From Pseudomonadales bacterium (GTDB lineage Bacteria; Pseudomonadota; Gammaproteobacteria; Pseudomonadales; UBA7239): a DNA stretch of 64,000 nt. How positions within the stretch are numbered: the first letter of the stretch is position 1; the number at the start of each line of letters is the position of its first letter. Below the pieces are notes generated by a model, which ran no database searches, was not told the DNA's origin, and saw only the letters and a program-made list of their open reading frames with translations. Shown here piece after piece: positions 1-9,137 of the stretch. The stretch covers positions 365,140-429,139 of the forward strand of contig JAWLAB010000002.1 of assembly GCA_041395665.1 (NCBI GenBank). The letters run 5' to 3'. The translations under genes and the position numbers were made by a program.

Positions 1-1
1 A

Positions 2-2170
2 ACGGTATTGCGTGTAGCACTGCCGGTTCCGCTGCGGCGCCTGTTCGACTATCTCGCTCCTGAAAATACTTTATCGCACACTTTGCAAGCTGGCGTGCGA
101 TTGCGCGTGCCGTTTGGTCGCCAAGAACTGATTGGTGTTTTAGTTGAATGCAGCGAGCACAGCGAATTTCCACTAGAAAAACTTAAACGCGCGCATGAAA
201 TACTCGACGACGAACCACCGTTAACACCCGTGTTGTTTGAGTTGGCGCAGTGGGCAGCGCAGTACTACCAATATCCATTGGGTGAAGTGTTACACACATT
301 GTTGCCGCACACTTTGCGAGCAGGAAAATCCACTGAACTCGCCAGTGATTTGCAATGGCGCGCCGTGCCGTGTGCAGAAAATAGTTTACGTACCGGCAGT
401 AAATTATTTTCGCTTTATCAATGGTTGCTACAAGAAAGCGCAACACGAGAAGCCATCACAGAAGCAGGCTATTCCAGCGCACAAATCAAAACGCTGTGCG
501 ATCGCGGTTTATTGGAATCTTTCATACCAACACCCACGCCATTTGATACGCAGAATTTATTAGCCGAACCCCATCTTGCATTAAACGAAGAACAGCGCGT
601 TGCGGTTACTGGCGTCAGCATGGGAAAATTTTCTGCCACATTACTGGAAGGTGTTACTGGCAGCGGCAAAACAGAAGTGTATTTGCAGCTGATCGAAAAA
701 GTTTTAACACGCAGTGAACAAGCATTGGTGTTGGTGCCAGAAATTGGTTTAACGCCGCAAACAGTGGCGCGTTTTCGTCGCCGCTTTCGCTGCCCCGTCG
801 TGGTATTGCACTCTGCGCTAGCCGCAGGCGAACGCTATGCTGCATGGCAGCGCGCGCGGCGCGGTGAAGTCGGCATTGTGATCGGCACGCGCTCGGCTTT
901 ATTCACGCCGCTTGCACGCACCGGCATTATTATTGTCGACGAAGAACACGACAGCTCTTTCAAACAGCAGGATAGTTTCCGCTATTCCGCGCGCGATCTC
1001 GCTGTCTTGCGCGCACAGCGCGAAAACATTCCCGTTGTACTCGGCAGCGCAACGCCATCCTTAGAAACGCTACATAACGCCATGCACAATCGCTATCAAC
1101 ATTGGCGATTAACGCAGCGAGCCGGCAATGCAAAACCACCGACGATTGAAGTGATCGACACCAATCGTATTGCGCTGACTGAAGGCATTAGCGCACCACT
1201 GCTGCAAGCGATGCGCAATGAATTAGCGGCTGGCAATCAAGTGTTGGTTTTTCTTAACCGTCGCGGCTATGCGCCCGCATTGCTGTGTGCCGACTGCCGC
1301 TGGCAAGCCAGTTGCCCGCACTGCTCTGCCAAATTAACCGTACACAAAAAAACACAGCAGTTGCGCTGCCACCACTGCGACTATTACGAAAAACTACCGC
1401 GCGATTGCCCACAATGTGAGAGTACGCGTTTAGATGCTATTGGGATTGGCACACAGCGCAGCGAGCATTTTTTTAACGAGCAATTTGCTGAATATCCTGT
1501 CATTCGCATTGATCGCGACAGCATGTCGCGCAAAAAATCACTGCACGATGCATTGGAAAAAATTCATCAGGGCAATCCCAGCTTGTTGATTGGCACGCAA
1601 ATGTTGGCGAAAGGTCATCACTTCCCGCATGTCACGCTGGTAGTCATTTTAGATATCGACAGCGGTTTATTTTCTGCTGATTTTCGCGGCGCAGAAAAAA
1701 TGGGGCAGTTACTCGAGCAAGTTGCGGGGCGTGCGGGGCGTGCAGAAAAACCAGGGAGAGTCTTAATACAAAGTCGCTATGCAGAACACCCGCTGTTGCG
1801 TACGCTGCTCAAAGAAGGCTATCAACAACTCGCGCGGCAATTATTGGGCGAAAGGCAAGCTGCGGCATTGCCGCCGTACACACATCTCGCACTGCTGCGT
1901 GCAGAGCACACCGATCCGCACCATGCACAACAACTATTAAAAAACTGGCTACCTGCCTTGCAAGCGGCGTGTGAATTAGGCGTACAACTTGCAGGCCCTT
2001 GGCCTGCACTCATGGAAAAGCGCGCGAGTTTTTATCGTTTTGATATACAAATCAAAAGCAGCAACCGCAGCGAGTTACAAAAAACACTCGCCAAGTTTTG
2101 TGCATTTGCGGAACAACAAAAATTACCGAAAGGGTTGCGCTGGTCGCTGGATGTGGATCCAGCGAGTTAA
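2..2170 (+). CDS. priA: Primosomal protein N' (replication restart helicase), 5' end cut by window
   Basis: PriA is a 3'-to-5' superfamily 2 helicase that recognises stalled or collapsed forks and starts primosome reassembly. The visible protein (about 720 residues) has the N-terminal DNA-binding domain (VALPVPLRRLFDYL), a Walker A motif GVTGSGKT near residue 218, the Walker B-type DEEH, and two clusters of paired cysteines (CADC, CPHC, CHHC, CPQC) that bind zinc within the helicase core. The C-terminal helicase motif QVAGRAGR is also present. The reading frame is open to the first base, and family members begin a few residues before the first visible codons, so the true start probably lies just outside the window; a TTG at position 8 is in frame but unlikely. 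It converges on the DUF1329 gene with a 15-base gap. Confidence 0.95.
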   Translation, partial: TVLRVALPVPLRRLFDYLAPENTLSHTLQAGVRLRVPFGRQELIGVLVECSEHSEFPLEKLKRAHEILDDEPPLTPVLFELAQWAAQYYQYPLGEVLHTLLPHTLRAGKSTELASDLQWRAVPCAENSLRTGSKLFSLYQWLLQESATREAITEAGYSSAQIKTLCDRGLLESFIPTPTPFDTQNLLAEPHLALNEEQRVAVTGVSMGKFSATLLEGVTGSGKTEVYLQLIEKVLTRSEQALVLVPEIGLTPQTVARFRRRFRCPVVVLHSALAAGERYAAWQRARRGEVGIVIGTRSALFTPLARTGIIIVDEEHDSSFKQQDSFRYSARDLAVLRAQRENIPVVLGSATPSLETLHNAMHNRYQHWRLTQRAGNAKPPTIEVIDTNRIALTEGISAPLLQAMRNELAAGNQVLVFLNRRGYAPALLCADCRWQASCPHCSAKLTVHKKTQQLRCHHCDYYEKLPRDCPQCESTRLDAIGIGTQRSEHFFNEQFAEYPVIRIDRDSMSRKKSLHDALEKIHQGNPSLLIGTQMLAKGHHFPHVTLVVILDIDSGLFSADFRGAEKMGQLLEQVAGRAGRAEKPGRVLIQSRYAEHPLLRTLLKEGYQQLARQLLGERQAAALPPYTHLALLRAEHTDPHHAQQLLKNWLPALQAACELGVQLAGPWPALMEKRASFYRFDIQIKSSNRSELQKTLAKFCAFAEQQKLPKGLRWSLDVDPAS

Positions 2171-2185
2171 CGCATTCCGAAAAAA

Positions 2186-3565
2186 TTACTTCCCTAACTG
2201 CCGTACCATCGCTGGCGTGTAAAAACTTGTCGGCAACGCAGGATCCACATAACGCGGCGGGCCTTTTTGTTCATTGATTAAATAATTTGCCAAGTACGCG
2301 CCTTTTTGTAAATCGTGATACACCTCCATACGCGCACCCATACCTGGGAGATCGTATTGATCGACCATGCTGCGAAAATTGGTGCGCCATAATTGTCCTT
2401 GGCTATCGTAGTTATCGGCCAGCACTGCTGCCCAAGTATCCTCATCGGTATACAGTCTGCGTTTAGAATAAATATGTCGTTTCCCTTCGCGCAGTTCTGC
2501 CAAAATCACATTGCAACGGTGTAACTCATAGCGCATGTATTTTGGATTGAGATGGTTTGGTGTTAACAATTCTTTGTAAGTAACTTTTGGATCATCCAGA
2601 TCGTTGTTGTTATAGGGAATAAATAATTCACGCTGTCCTTCTAATTTCCAGGTGTAACGCGAATTGGCGCCATTAAATAACATCGCATCATCTACTGTAC
2701 GCAAACCACCCGCGCTGTCAGGAAAATCATACGCAATACTCGGTGAGCGACGCACACGGCGCACGCCAGGTAAATACACCCACGCATCGCGCGAAGTATC
2801 ACTCACATTTTTGTATTCGTGTACCAAAACCACGGTACCCTTTTCTCGTGCCGGCTCTGTGAGCTGCACCATTACCATCGCAGCAATATTGGATTTATTA
2901 AATTCTTCACGCGTTGTATTTTTTGAATAATACTGCACATAGCGATTTTCAATAGACTGCCGCATATTGACTTCACCATTAGAGTAAACCGCAGCCGCAT
3001 CTACTATGCCTTCTGTTGCGCCCAACATGGGCGAAGCCATGTGATTCCACAATACTTCTGCTGCATTTTTTGGAATAGGAAACGGCACACCAAAATACAC
3101 ATCCGTTGCGCTATTGCCGTCTGCCCCTAAGCCGGTATACAGCGCGTTCAATTTAGTATTTTCATGCACGCGATCGCTGTAACGCACATCGCGATGCGAT
3201 GGATAGATTGGCATGTAGAAAGTTTCAGGGTATTTTTTGAACATCGCAATCTGACCATCGGTCAGATTTTTTAAATACTGCGTGTAATTTTTTGCCGTAA
3301 TGGTGAATAAGGGTTTTTCATCGGGGTAGGGGCTGGGGTAATGCGTACCTGTGCCTTTGTAATTTACACCGGAGGGAACGCCGAGAAGACTGCCTGTCCA
3401 TTTCGGAATCGTGCCCTCCGCATTGCCCGCAGGATTGGCGCCCATCGGTGTCAGTGTTGTGCCTAATTTATCCGCTTCCACTTGCGAAACCGCAGCCCAA
3501 CTCGACACCGATAGCAACAACAAACTACCGCCCAATAAACCGACGAACGCATTGCGACGCATCAT
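2186..3565 (-). CDS. Exported DUF1329 family protein
   Basis: A 459-residue protein with a clear signal peptide: basic MMRR, a hydrophobic stretch, then a cut after SSWA, so it is probably periplasmic or outer-membrane associated. It matches the DUF1329 family, of LolB/LppX-like fold, members of which are often encoded beside hydrocarbon, steroid or terpenoid catabolic genes. Its biochemical role is unknown; transport or binding of a hydrophobic substrate is an inference. It is the last gene of the P450 operon, 53 bases after the LLM oxidoreductase gene. Two adjacent ATG codons are available; the first follows a GGAG Shine-Dalgarno sequence. Confidence 0.88.
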   Translation of the reverse strand: MMRRNAFVGLLGGSLLLLSVSSWAAVSQVEADKLGTTLTPMGANPAGNAEGTIPKWTGSLLGVPSGVNYKGTGTHYPSPYPDEKPLFTITAKNYTQYLKNLTDGQIAMFKKYPETFYMPIYPSHRDVRYSDRVHENTKLNALYTGLGADGNSATDVYFGVPFPIPKNAAEVLWNHMASPMLGATEGIVDAAAVYSNGEVNMRQSIENRYVQYYSKNTTREEFNKSNIAAMVMVQLTEPAREKGTVVLVHEYKNVSDTSRDAWVYLPGVRRVRRSPSIAYDFPDSAGGLRTVDDAMLFNGANSRYTWKLEGQRELFIPYNNNDLDDPKVTYKELLTPNHLNPKYMRYELHRCNVILAELREGKRHIYSKRRLYTDEDTWAAVLADNYDSQGQLWRTNFRSMVDQYDLPGMGARMEVYHDLQKGAYLANYLINEQKGPPRYVDPALPTSFYTPAMVRQLGK

Positions 3566-3618
3566 TTTTCTCCTAGCCTTTATTTTTATTGTCAGACTAT
3601 TGCTTGTCTGTCCTTTGG

Positions 3619-4482
3619 CTAGGATACCGCAATAAATTGTTTTGCAAACGCCTCAATGCGTTTTTTCTTGAAGTCGATGTCAGTGGGAACAATTTTGCCA
3701 TCTACCATAAAGTTCGCGCCATTGGTCATGGTGACACCCATCGCTTCCACACGCTCAAAAGTGCCTGCGCTGGGATTGAGAACGGCAGTCCACACATCAA
3801 ACGCTCGCTCTAAAGTGCCCGCCTCTGCACGCGCTGCGTGAATTTTTTGCAGCACCGCTGGCAGTTGTTCCTCCGTGTAACGCAAACCCAACCAACCATC
3901 GTGTTGCGCGGCGCGACGAAACGCAGCATCGCTATCGCCGCCGATAAAAACCGGCACAGGTTTTGTGGTACCTGGTGACATTTGCAGCGGCGCAAAATTG
4001 TGAAACTCACCGTGATGCTCCACCATTTCACCCGACATCAATTTCGCCATCACCGCTAATTGTTCGTCTGTGCGTTTGCCGCGCGTGTGAAAATCCTGCC
4101 CTGTTAATGCAAATTCCGTTTTCTGCCAACCAATCCCCACCCCCATGATGATGCGGTTATTGGACAAATACGCGGCGGTGGAAATCGCCTTTGCCGCATT
4201 AAAACTGTCGCGCATTGGCAACACATAAATCGTGGTCAAAAATTGTAGCTTTTGGGTTTGCTGCGCAATCGCGGCGGCAATGACCCAAGGGTCAGGCCAA
4301 TGCGTTTCTGGATGCCAAAACACTTGTCCGTTTTGTGTATAAAGATATTCATCCACTTGCGTTTTCGTGGTGATCAAATGGTCGCCAAACGACACGCCGT
4401 AAAAACCTAAATCTTCCGAAAACTTAGCCAGTTCAACCACTTGATCCAATTCGCAAAAAGCGAGCGATTGCCAGAACTTCAT
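3619..4482 (-). CDS. LLM-class (luciferase-like) flavin/F420 oxidoreductase
   Basis: A 287-residue TIM-barrel protein of the luciferase-like monooxygenase family, which uses FMN or coenzyme F420 for hydride transfer or oxygenation. Family features include the N-terminal FAE-type segment (AKFSEDLGFYGVSFGDHL), the central block MGVGIGWQKTEF with TRGKRTDEQL after it, and the PVFIGG segment near residue 180. The substrate cannot be told from sequence. It overlaps the SDR gene by four bases (ATGA), which implies translational coupling within the P450 operon. F420 use is typical of actinobacterial relatives; FMN is equally possible here because no F420 biosynthesis gene is in view. Confidence 0.88.
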   Translation of the reverse strand: MKFWQSLAFCELDQVVELAKFSEDLGFYGVSFGDHLITTKTQVDEYLYTQNGQVFWHPETHWPDPWVIAAAIAQQTQKLQFLTTIYVLPMRDSFNAAKAISTAAYLSNNRIIMGVGIGWQKTEFALTGQDFHTRGKRTDEQLAVMAKLMSGEMVEHHGEFHNFAPLQMSPGTTKPVPVFIGGDSDAAFRRAAQHDGWLGLRYTEEQLPAVLQKIHAARAEAGTLERAFDVWTAVLNPSAGTFERVEAMGVTMTNGANFMVDGKIVPTDIDFKKKRIEAFAKQFIAVS

Positions 4483-5507
4483 GATGAAGTCTCCATGAAT
4501 AATTTAGGTAGCGCGCGTTTATCCAACAAACCGGTTTCACCCATCCAGCGCAGAGTGTCGGTAAAAGTTTCCTGTGTACTGCGCAGATGCACCCCAAGCT
4601 CTTGCATGGTTTCGCTATTTTTTACACAAGGCCACTGCGTGGCATAGCGCATCGTTTCTGCAGAAATCGGCGAAGGATCAGGTTTGAATAAGCGTTTGAA
4701 ATCCGTGACACGACCAAACAGACGCAACTTCCAGCCTGCCACTGCACTGCGTGGCAATTTTTTGCCGCTGATGTCATCGAGCAAATCAGCAAAAGTTTCC
4801 CACGCCATGTAATGCCCCGCAGTGAGATGGCGCGCAGCTTTGCCGTCATTTTTTTCTAACAATGCAACAATAAACGCAGCGAGATCACGCACATCAATTT
4901 GTTGCGTGCCACCGCTGGTGATGCGAAAACCTTGCGTCATGCGATACAACAGCGACATCAATGTTGCAGAACGCCCCGGATCATCCGGCCCAATAATGCC
5001 ACCCGGATAAACGGTTTTGATGCCCTTATTTTTTGCCTGCATGTCGCGTACATATCGCTCTGCTTGCACTTTGCTTTGTCCGTAAGCGTGCTTGGATTGA
5101 GCAATCGGTGCATCCGCACTCATGCGCGCAGGATTGGTATTAAAAATTGCTGTGATACTGGAAACATACACGATGTTATTGATGCCGCACTCACACGCTG
5201 CATCAATCACATTTTTTACACCATCGACATTGGTGGAAAATAATTCTTTTTCACTCGCTACTTGCGTGGGCGTTACTGCCGCTGCATGCACAACCGCATC
5301 GCAACCTTGCAATGCATCACGCACCACAGCAGCATCGGTGATAGAACCCACCACCATACGATCAACCGTCACGCCGTAACGCGAAAATAATTGCTGTGCT
5401 TTTTCTGTGTTGCGCACCAACACCACCACTTCATGCGCGTTGCGTTTTAAGGTGCGCAGCACATGAAAGCCAACAAAACCGGTACTTCCTGTGACCAGTA
5501 CGCGCAT
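4479..5507 (-). CDS. NAD(P)-dependent extended SDR (epimerase / 3-beta-HSD-like)
   Basis: A 342-residue extended short-chain dehydrogenase. The N-terminal Rossmann motif TGSTGFVG binds NAD(P), and the catalytic pair appears as YGQSK (Tyr-x3-Lys) around residue 140, with an upstream SSI serine. It resembles the dihydroflavonol reductase / 3-beta-hydroxysteroid dehydrogenase branch, so oxidation of a ring hydroxyl is plausible, but the substrate is inferred only from the neighbouring CYP51-type P450. It starts 3 bases after the ferredoxin stop and overlaps the LLM gene by four bases. Confidence 0.88.
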   Translation of the reverse strand: MRVLVTGSTGFVGFHVLRTLKRNAHEVVVLVRNTEKAQQLFSRYGVTVDRMVVGSITDAAVVRDALQGCDAVVHAAAVTPTQVASEKELFSTNVDGVKNVIDAACECGINNIVYVSSITAIFNTNPARMSADAPIAQSKHAYGQSKVQAERYVRDMQAKNKGIKTVYPGGIIGPDDPGRSATLMSLLYRMTQGFRITSGGTQQIDVRDLAAFIVALLEKNDGKAARHLTAGHYMAWETFADLLDDISGKKLPRSAVAGWKLRLFGRVTDFKRLFKPDPSPISAETMRYATQWPCVKNSETMQELGVHLRSTQETFTDTLRWMGETGLLDKRALPKLFMETSS

Positions 5508-5510
5508 TGT

Positions 5511-5714
5511 TCAATCCTCAATACGAATCACACGATTGGGACAACCGCGCACAGCATTCATCACTTTTTCACGCAGTGATTCGTCTGGCGATTCTTGCAA
5601 CACCACCACTTGCGGGTAACCGTCAGGCGTATCCTGAACCGTAAAAACCTCTGGGCATTCTTCCATGCACACGCTGTGCCCTTGGCATAAATCGAGATCA
5701 ACTGTGATGCGCAT
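5511..5714 (-). CDS. 3Fe-4S type ferredoxin, P450 redox partner
   Basis: A 67-residue ferredoxin with the cysteine pattern of single-cluster bacterial P450 ferredoxins: C-Q-G-H-S-V-C-M-E-E-C-P near the N-terminus and a distal GCP. A residue other than cysteine at the second ligand position suggests a 3Fe-4S cluster. It would pass electrons to the P450 encoded 9 bases upstream. The ATG at 5714 is preferred over an in-frame GTG at 5723, because that GTG lies within the AGGTGG ribosome-binding site that serves the ATG. No ferredoxin reductase is encoded in this operon, so one must come from elsewhere. Confidence 0.9.
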   Translation of the reverse strand: MRITVDLDLCQGHSVCMEECPEVFTVQDTPDGYPQVVVLQESPDESLREKVMNAVRGCPNRVIRIED

Positions 5715-5723
5715 TGTCGCCAC

Positions 5724-7049
5724 CTATTTTTTCTTGCGTTTGTAGCGCACCGTCATCGGCGCTAAAGGTTTGACCGTCATACCGCTGTGATCATCGACAT
5801 AAGATTCTTTCGGATTTGACAACTCAAAATCAAAATCCAACAGCAGCGTGGCAAAAATCGCTTTCAACTGCAAAATCGCAAAGGCGTTGCCCGCGCATTT
5901 ATGGCGACCACCACCGAAAGCCATCCATGCAAATAAATGCTCAGGTTCAGGTCTGTGCATATCGAACTTTTCTGGTTCAGGAAACACTTCCGCAATTTTG
6001 TGCGCCACCCCTGGCGACATCACTACGCGATAACCTTTTGGAATCACAAAATCCTGATAGTGAAAATCTTCTTCCACCACGCGAATAAGCGTCGATAAAG
6101 GTGGATGCACGCGCAGAACTTCACGAATAAACGCTTCCATTTTTGGCATGCCGCGCATGGCGTGATGCGAGACTTCACCACCATCGGCAAATACTTCTGC
6201 CAATTCTTGTTTTACTTCAGCCATAAATTGCGGATTGCGCAAAAACTCCACCAGCGTCCAAGTCGCTGTACCGGAACTGGTGTGATGGCCGGCGAACATA
6301 GTGGCAATCAGCAAACCAGTAATTTCATGCGGCGACATTTTTGAGCCGTCACTGTAAGTGGCCGTCATAAAAGTGTGCAGTGCGTCTGTGTACTCTTTGT
6401 CAGACGCACGGCGCTTCGCGACAATTTCCTCCACCATTTCACCCAAACGCACACGCGCTTTATCGCGCGCTTCAAATTCTGGCAGCGGCAAATACGGGTC
6501 GATAAATGCAATCGCAATGACCGCGTGCTCTAAATCGCGATACAGTGCACTGAATTCATCCGTCATGTCGCGGCGGAAATCCACACCCAACAAACAACTG
6601 GTGGAAGTGTACAAAGTGAGACGCACAAACTCGTCCACCATATCCAATTCGCCGCTTTCACCCCATTGATTGGTGAAGTCGCGCACTTCATCCGCAATCA
6701 CACCGGCGTAAGCTTTCATGTTTTGATAACGCAGCGCATCGACTTGAATTTTTAATTGCTGCTTCAAACGCTCCAGCGGCGTATCAAATAAAACATCTTT
6801 ACCGAACACAGGCACCATGCCTTTATACGCTGCCGACTGTCCTAACACTTCATCGGGCGCGCGACACCACGCTTCCTGCGCATCAGGCCCAGACATCAAC
6901 ACATGCGGCTGCCCCATCAAATTGTATTCGCCAACATCACCGCACTCTTGCCGCACGCGCATCAAAAATTTTGGTTGATTAACTTGATACTCTTCGTAGT
7001 GACCAGTTTCTGGTTTTGCACCACTGAGTTTTGGAATCGGCTTGCTCAT
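5724..7049 (-). CDS. CYP51-family cytochrome P450
   Basis: A 441-residue soluble P450. It carries the haem-binding loop FGGGRHKCAG with the axial Cys, the ExxR of helix K (REVLRVHPP region), and an I-helix motif AGHHTSSGTATW. The GHHTSS block and the upstream VPVFGKDVLFD block correspond to the two substrate-recognition signatures of CYP51, the sterol 14-alpha-demethylase family. The nearest architecture known to me is the soluble mycobacterial and methylotroph enzyme. The native substrate (sterol, hopanoid-like or other terpenoid) cannot be fixed from sequence. The start is the ATG at 7049, preceded by GGAGATAG; an upstream in-frame ATG would add four residues. The ferredoxin gene follows directly. 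Confidence 0.92.
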   Translation of the reverse strand: MSKPIPKLSGAKPETGHYEEYQVNQPKFLMRVRQECGDVGEYNLMGQPHVLMSGPDAQEAWCRAPDEVLGQSAAYKGMVPVFGKDVLFDTPLERLKQQLKIQVDALRYQNMKAYAGVIADEVRDFTNQWGESGELDMVDEFVRLTLYTSTSCLLGVDFRRDMTDEFSALYRDLEHAVIAIAFIDPYLPLPEFEARDKARVRLGEMVEEIVAKRRASDKEYTDALHTFMTATYSDGSKMSPHEITGLLIATMFAGHHTSSGTATWTLVEFLRNPQFMAEVKQELAEVFADGGEVSHHAMRGMPKMEAFIREVLRVHPPLSTLIRVVEEDFHYQDFVIPKGYRVVMSPGVAHKIAEVFPEPEKFDMHRPEPEHLFAWMAFGGGRHKCAGNAFAILQLKAIFATLLLDFDFELSNPKESYVDDHSGMTVKPLAPMTVRYKRKKK

Positions 7050-7079
7050 GGCTATCTCCAAATGGTTATCTCCAAAAAA

Positions 7080-7646
7080 TTAAGCTTCGCCCACACTTTT
7101 TTTCAAATACGCCAAACGCGCTTCTAACATTTTGATCATCATTTTGTTGCGCTCTTGTCTGCGCTCCATCGCCAACGGGCTCAGCGCACCTTTATCTGCG
7201 CATTGATCAATAAACTCCATGGTTTTGCCAAAATCGTAAAAATCGCGCTGTTCGCACCATTGATAATTGCCGCCGTATTTGAACCACGAGGCACCAATCA
7301 CACGCATCGGTGAGCCATCCGTATTTTTTAAGGCATTGCCGCTGCCATCTTTCGGCGGTGTTTGCCACCACCAACAAAATGCTTCACCTTTTTTTTCATC
7401 AATGACAATTTTTTCGTAGGGATAAGTCCAACCTGCATAAGGATCCATTGCATCACCGACACAAGTGGCGCGAATATTTTCGCGACCGCGCGCTTCGTAC
7501 AAACCCGTTGGAATATCCCATGCGTAATAGCAATCTTCCGTGTAGCAATCCGCCAAACAGCGCCAGTCGCCCGTGGCTTCCGCTTTCTCGTTTGCCTGCA
7601 ACCAGATATTCATAGTTTTTTCTAATTCTTCGCGCGCGTAAGCCAT
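7080..7646 (-). CDS. NTF2/SnoaL-like protein, first gene of P450 operon
   Basis: A 188-residue protein of the NTF2-like cone-fold superfamily, which includes ketosteroid isomerases, SnoaL cyclases and scytalone dehydratase-like proteins. The N-terminal helix pair (WLQANEKAEATGDW) followed by a YTEDCYYAWD strand is typical. No catalytic assignment is safe. It leads the operon and is divergent from the tetR-like gene, with a 92-base spacer carrying an inverted repeat. The ATG has an AGGAGC ribosome-binding site. A C-terminal helical segment rich in Arg, Lys and Met extends beyond the usual domain of about 130 residues. Confidence 0.8.
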   Translation of the reverse strand: MAYAREELEKTMNIWLQANEKAEATGDWRCLADCYTEDCYYAWDIPTGLYEARGRENIRATCVGDAMDPYAGWTYPYEKIVIDEKKGEAFCWWWQTPPKDGSGNALKNTDGSPMRVIGASWFKYGGNYQWCEQRDFYDFGKTMEFIDQCADKGALSPLAMERRQERNKMMIKMLEARLAYLKKSVGEA

Positions 7647-7678
7647 GCCCTGCTCCTTTCCTGAATGGTGATGAAAAA

Positions 7679-7698
7679 ATTATAGTACAAGCTATAAT
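7679..7698. promoter_or_regulatory. Putative TetR operator, perfect 7-6-7 inverted repeat
   Basis: ATTATAG, six bases, then CTATAAT: a perfect palindrome in the divergent spacer between the NTF2-like gene and the tetR-like gene. Its size and position are those of a TetR-family operator, and its AT-rich arms overlap probable -10 elements for both directions. Assignment to this regulator is inferred from position. Confidence 0.6.
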
Positions 7699-7738
7699 TT
7701 TATTGTCAACGCAACAATCAGCTATAGGAATACGAGGA

Positions 7739-8344
7739 ATGCCCCGCAAAGCCGTATCGCGCACCAGTGAAAAAACACGCCTCGCCGTGATCGACGCCGC
7801 CATCCACTGCCTCGCCAACGAGGGCTACCACCGCGCCACTAGCAACCGCATCGCGCGCCAAGCTAGCTTGAGCTGGGGGGTGATTCAGTACCATTTTGCC
7901 GATCGCGCCGGCATCTACCGCGCCGTGCTAGACAGCATTATCGCCGCCTACATCACGGAGTTGGACAACTTGGCGCGCAGCGGTGAAGACAAAACCGTGC
8001 GTGAGCGCCTGCAATTACTGGCGGAACGCTCGTGGCAGTTGCTCAACCACCCCGCCTACCTCGCCACCATGGAGCTGCTGCTGAATTTGCCGCGCGACCC
8101 TGAGCTGACGCTCAACACCAAAACCTATGTGAAACGCTGGTCACTGCGGATGGCGGAATTGTGGCAGGGGATTTTTCCCGAGTTTGCTGCGGATCACGCA
8201 GGCAATAATGCCGCACGGCAGATTTTCTTCGCCGCCTTGCGCGGCTTTGTCGATAACAGACTGATCGGCCAGTGGCCGAAACGCAGCGTGCCGGAGGATG
8301 TTTTTCCCGCGCTAGTCACTGCGTGTGCGGCGTTGTTGGTATAG
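7739..8344 (+). CDS. TetR/AcrR family transcriptional regulator
   Basis: A protein of about 201 residues with an N-terminal helix-turn-helix (AVIDAAIHCLANEGYHRATSNRIARQ, then WGVIQYHFADRAGIYRAVLD), the standard TetR DNA-binding domain, and an all-helical C-terminal ligand domain. It is divergent from the P450 operon and probably represses it, with release by a hydrophobic ligand (inference from family behaviour). The ATG at 7739 is chosen because a GAGGA sequence sits just upstream; a TTG at 7703 is in frame but would overlap the operator region. It ends 5 bases from the convergent plsC-like gene. Confidence 0.9.
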   Translation: MPRKAVSRTSEKTRLAVIDAAIHCLANEGYHRATSNRIARQASLSWGVIQYHFADRAGIYRAVLDSIIAAYITELDNLARSGEDKTVRERLQLLAERSWQLLNHPAYLATMELLLNLPRDPELTLNTKTYVKRWSLRMAELWQGIFPEFAADHAGNNAARQIFFAALRGFVDNRLIGQWPKRSVPEDVFPALVTACAALLV

Positions 8345-8348
8345 CGAG

Positions 8349-9137
8349 TTAGCGATACTGCGACACGCGCTGCACTTCGCTCTCTATCCACTGCTCGGCG
8401 CGCGTCATCAGCGTTTTGCTGTCACAGCCATCGGGCAGCAGCGGCGCGCCAATAACAACAGTCACTACGCCTGGATATTTAACAAATTGTTTTCCCGGCC
8501 AACATTCACCGGCATTGTGCGCCACCGGCAACAACGGCACTTGCGCTTTGATGGCGAGGTCCGCGCCACTGCGCGCATAGCGTCCGACTTTGCCGACTGG
8601 TGTGCGCGTGCCTTCAGGAAAAATCAGCACACAAATACCTTCAGCCAAGCGCGCGCGCCCTGCTTCGATAATGTATTTCAAGGCTTCTCGCTGCGCGCTG
8701 CGATCAATTGCAATCGGTTTAACGGTTGCCAAACCCCAGCCAAACACGGGGATTTTTAATAACTCTTTTTTCAAAATTGTGCATACCGGAGTAAACGGCA
8801 ACTGTAGAAAAAAAGTCTCCCACTGGCTTTGATGTTTCGCCACCACCACATAAGGGCGCGCAGGAATATTTTCCAAACCTTCCACGCGATAACGCACACC
8901 GCACACGATGCGCAACCACACAATCACACCTCGATTCCACAAGTTAATGTAGTAAATACAAGCGCGATAACCCAACCATCTCACGAACAAAGCGGCTGTG
9001 GTGGCAATAAAGGCCGTCAACAATCCGTAACCAATATAAAAAATCAGTGAGCGCAACGCACAAAACAAGCGGAAAGCACCGCTGACTTTTGGCGAAAAAT
9101 CAGGCGCATCAGAAGCTGGTGTTTTCTCAATACTCAT
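8349..9137 (-). CDS. plsC: 1-acyl-sn-glycerol-3-phosphate acyltransferase (PlsC family)
   Basis: A 262-residue membrane-bound acyltransferase that adds the second acyl chain during phosphatidic acid synthesis. Two hydrophobic segments lie near residues 25-75. The acyltransferase box reads KHQSQWET (H-x4-E rather than the canonical H-x4-D), a variant seen in a branch of proteobacterial homologues, and the second motif is FPEGTRTPVG. It overlaps the gmhB-like gene by 11 bases, and is the last gene of the glyQ-glyS-gmhB-plsC operon, an order also found in pseudomonads. More than one PlsC paralogue is common, so this may be a secondary copy. Confidence 0.9.
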   Translation of the reverse strand: MSIEKTPASDAPDFSPKVSGAFRLFCALRSLIFYIGYGLLTAFIATTAALFVRWLGYRACIYYINLWNRGVIVWLRIVCGVRYRVEGLENIPARPYVVVAKHQSQWETFFLQLPFTPVCTILKKELLKIPVFGWGLATVKPIAIDRSAQREALKYIIEAGRARLAEGICVLIFPEGTRTPVGKVGRYARSGADLAIKAQVPLLPVAHNAGECWPGKQFVKYPGVVTVVIGAPLLPDGCDSKTLMTRAEQWIESEVQRVSQYR

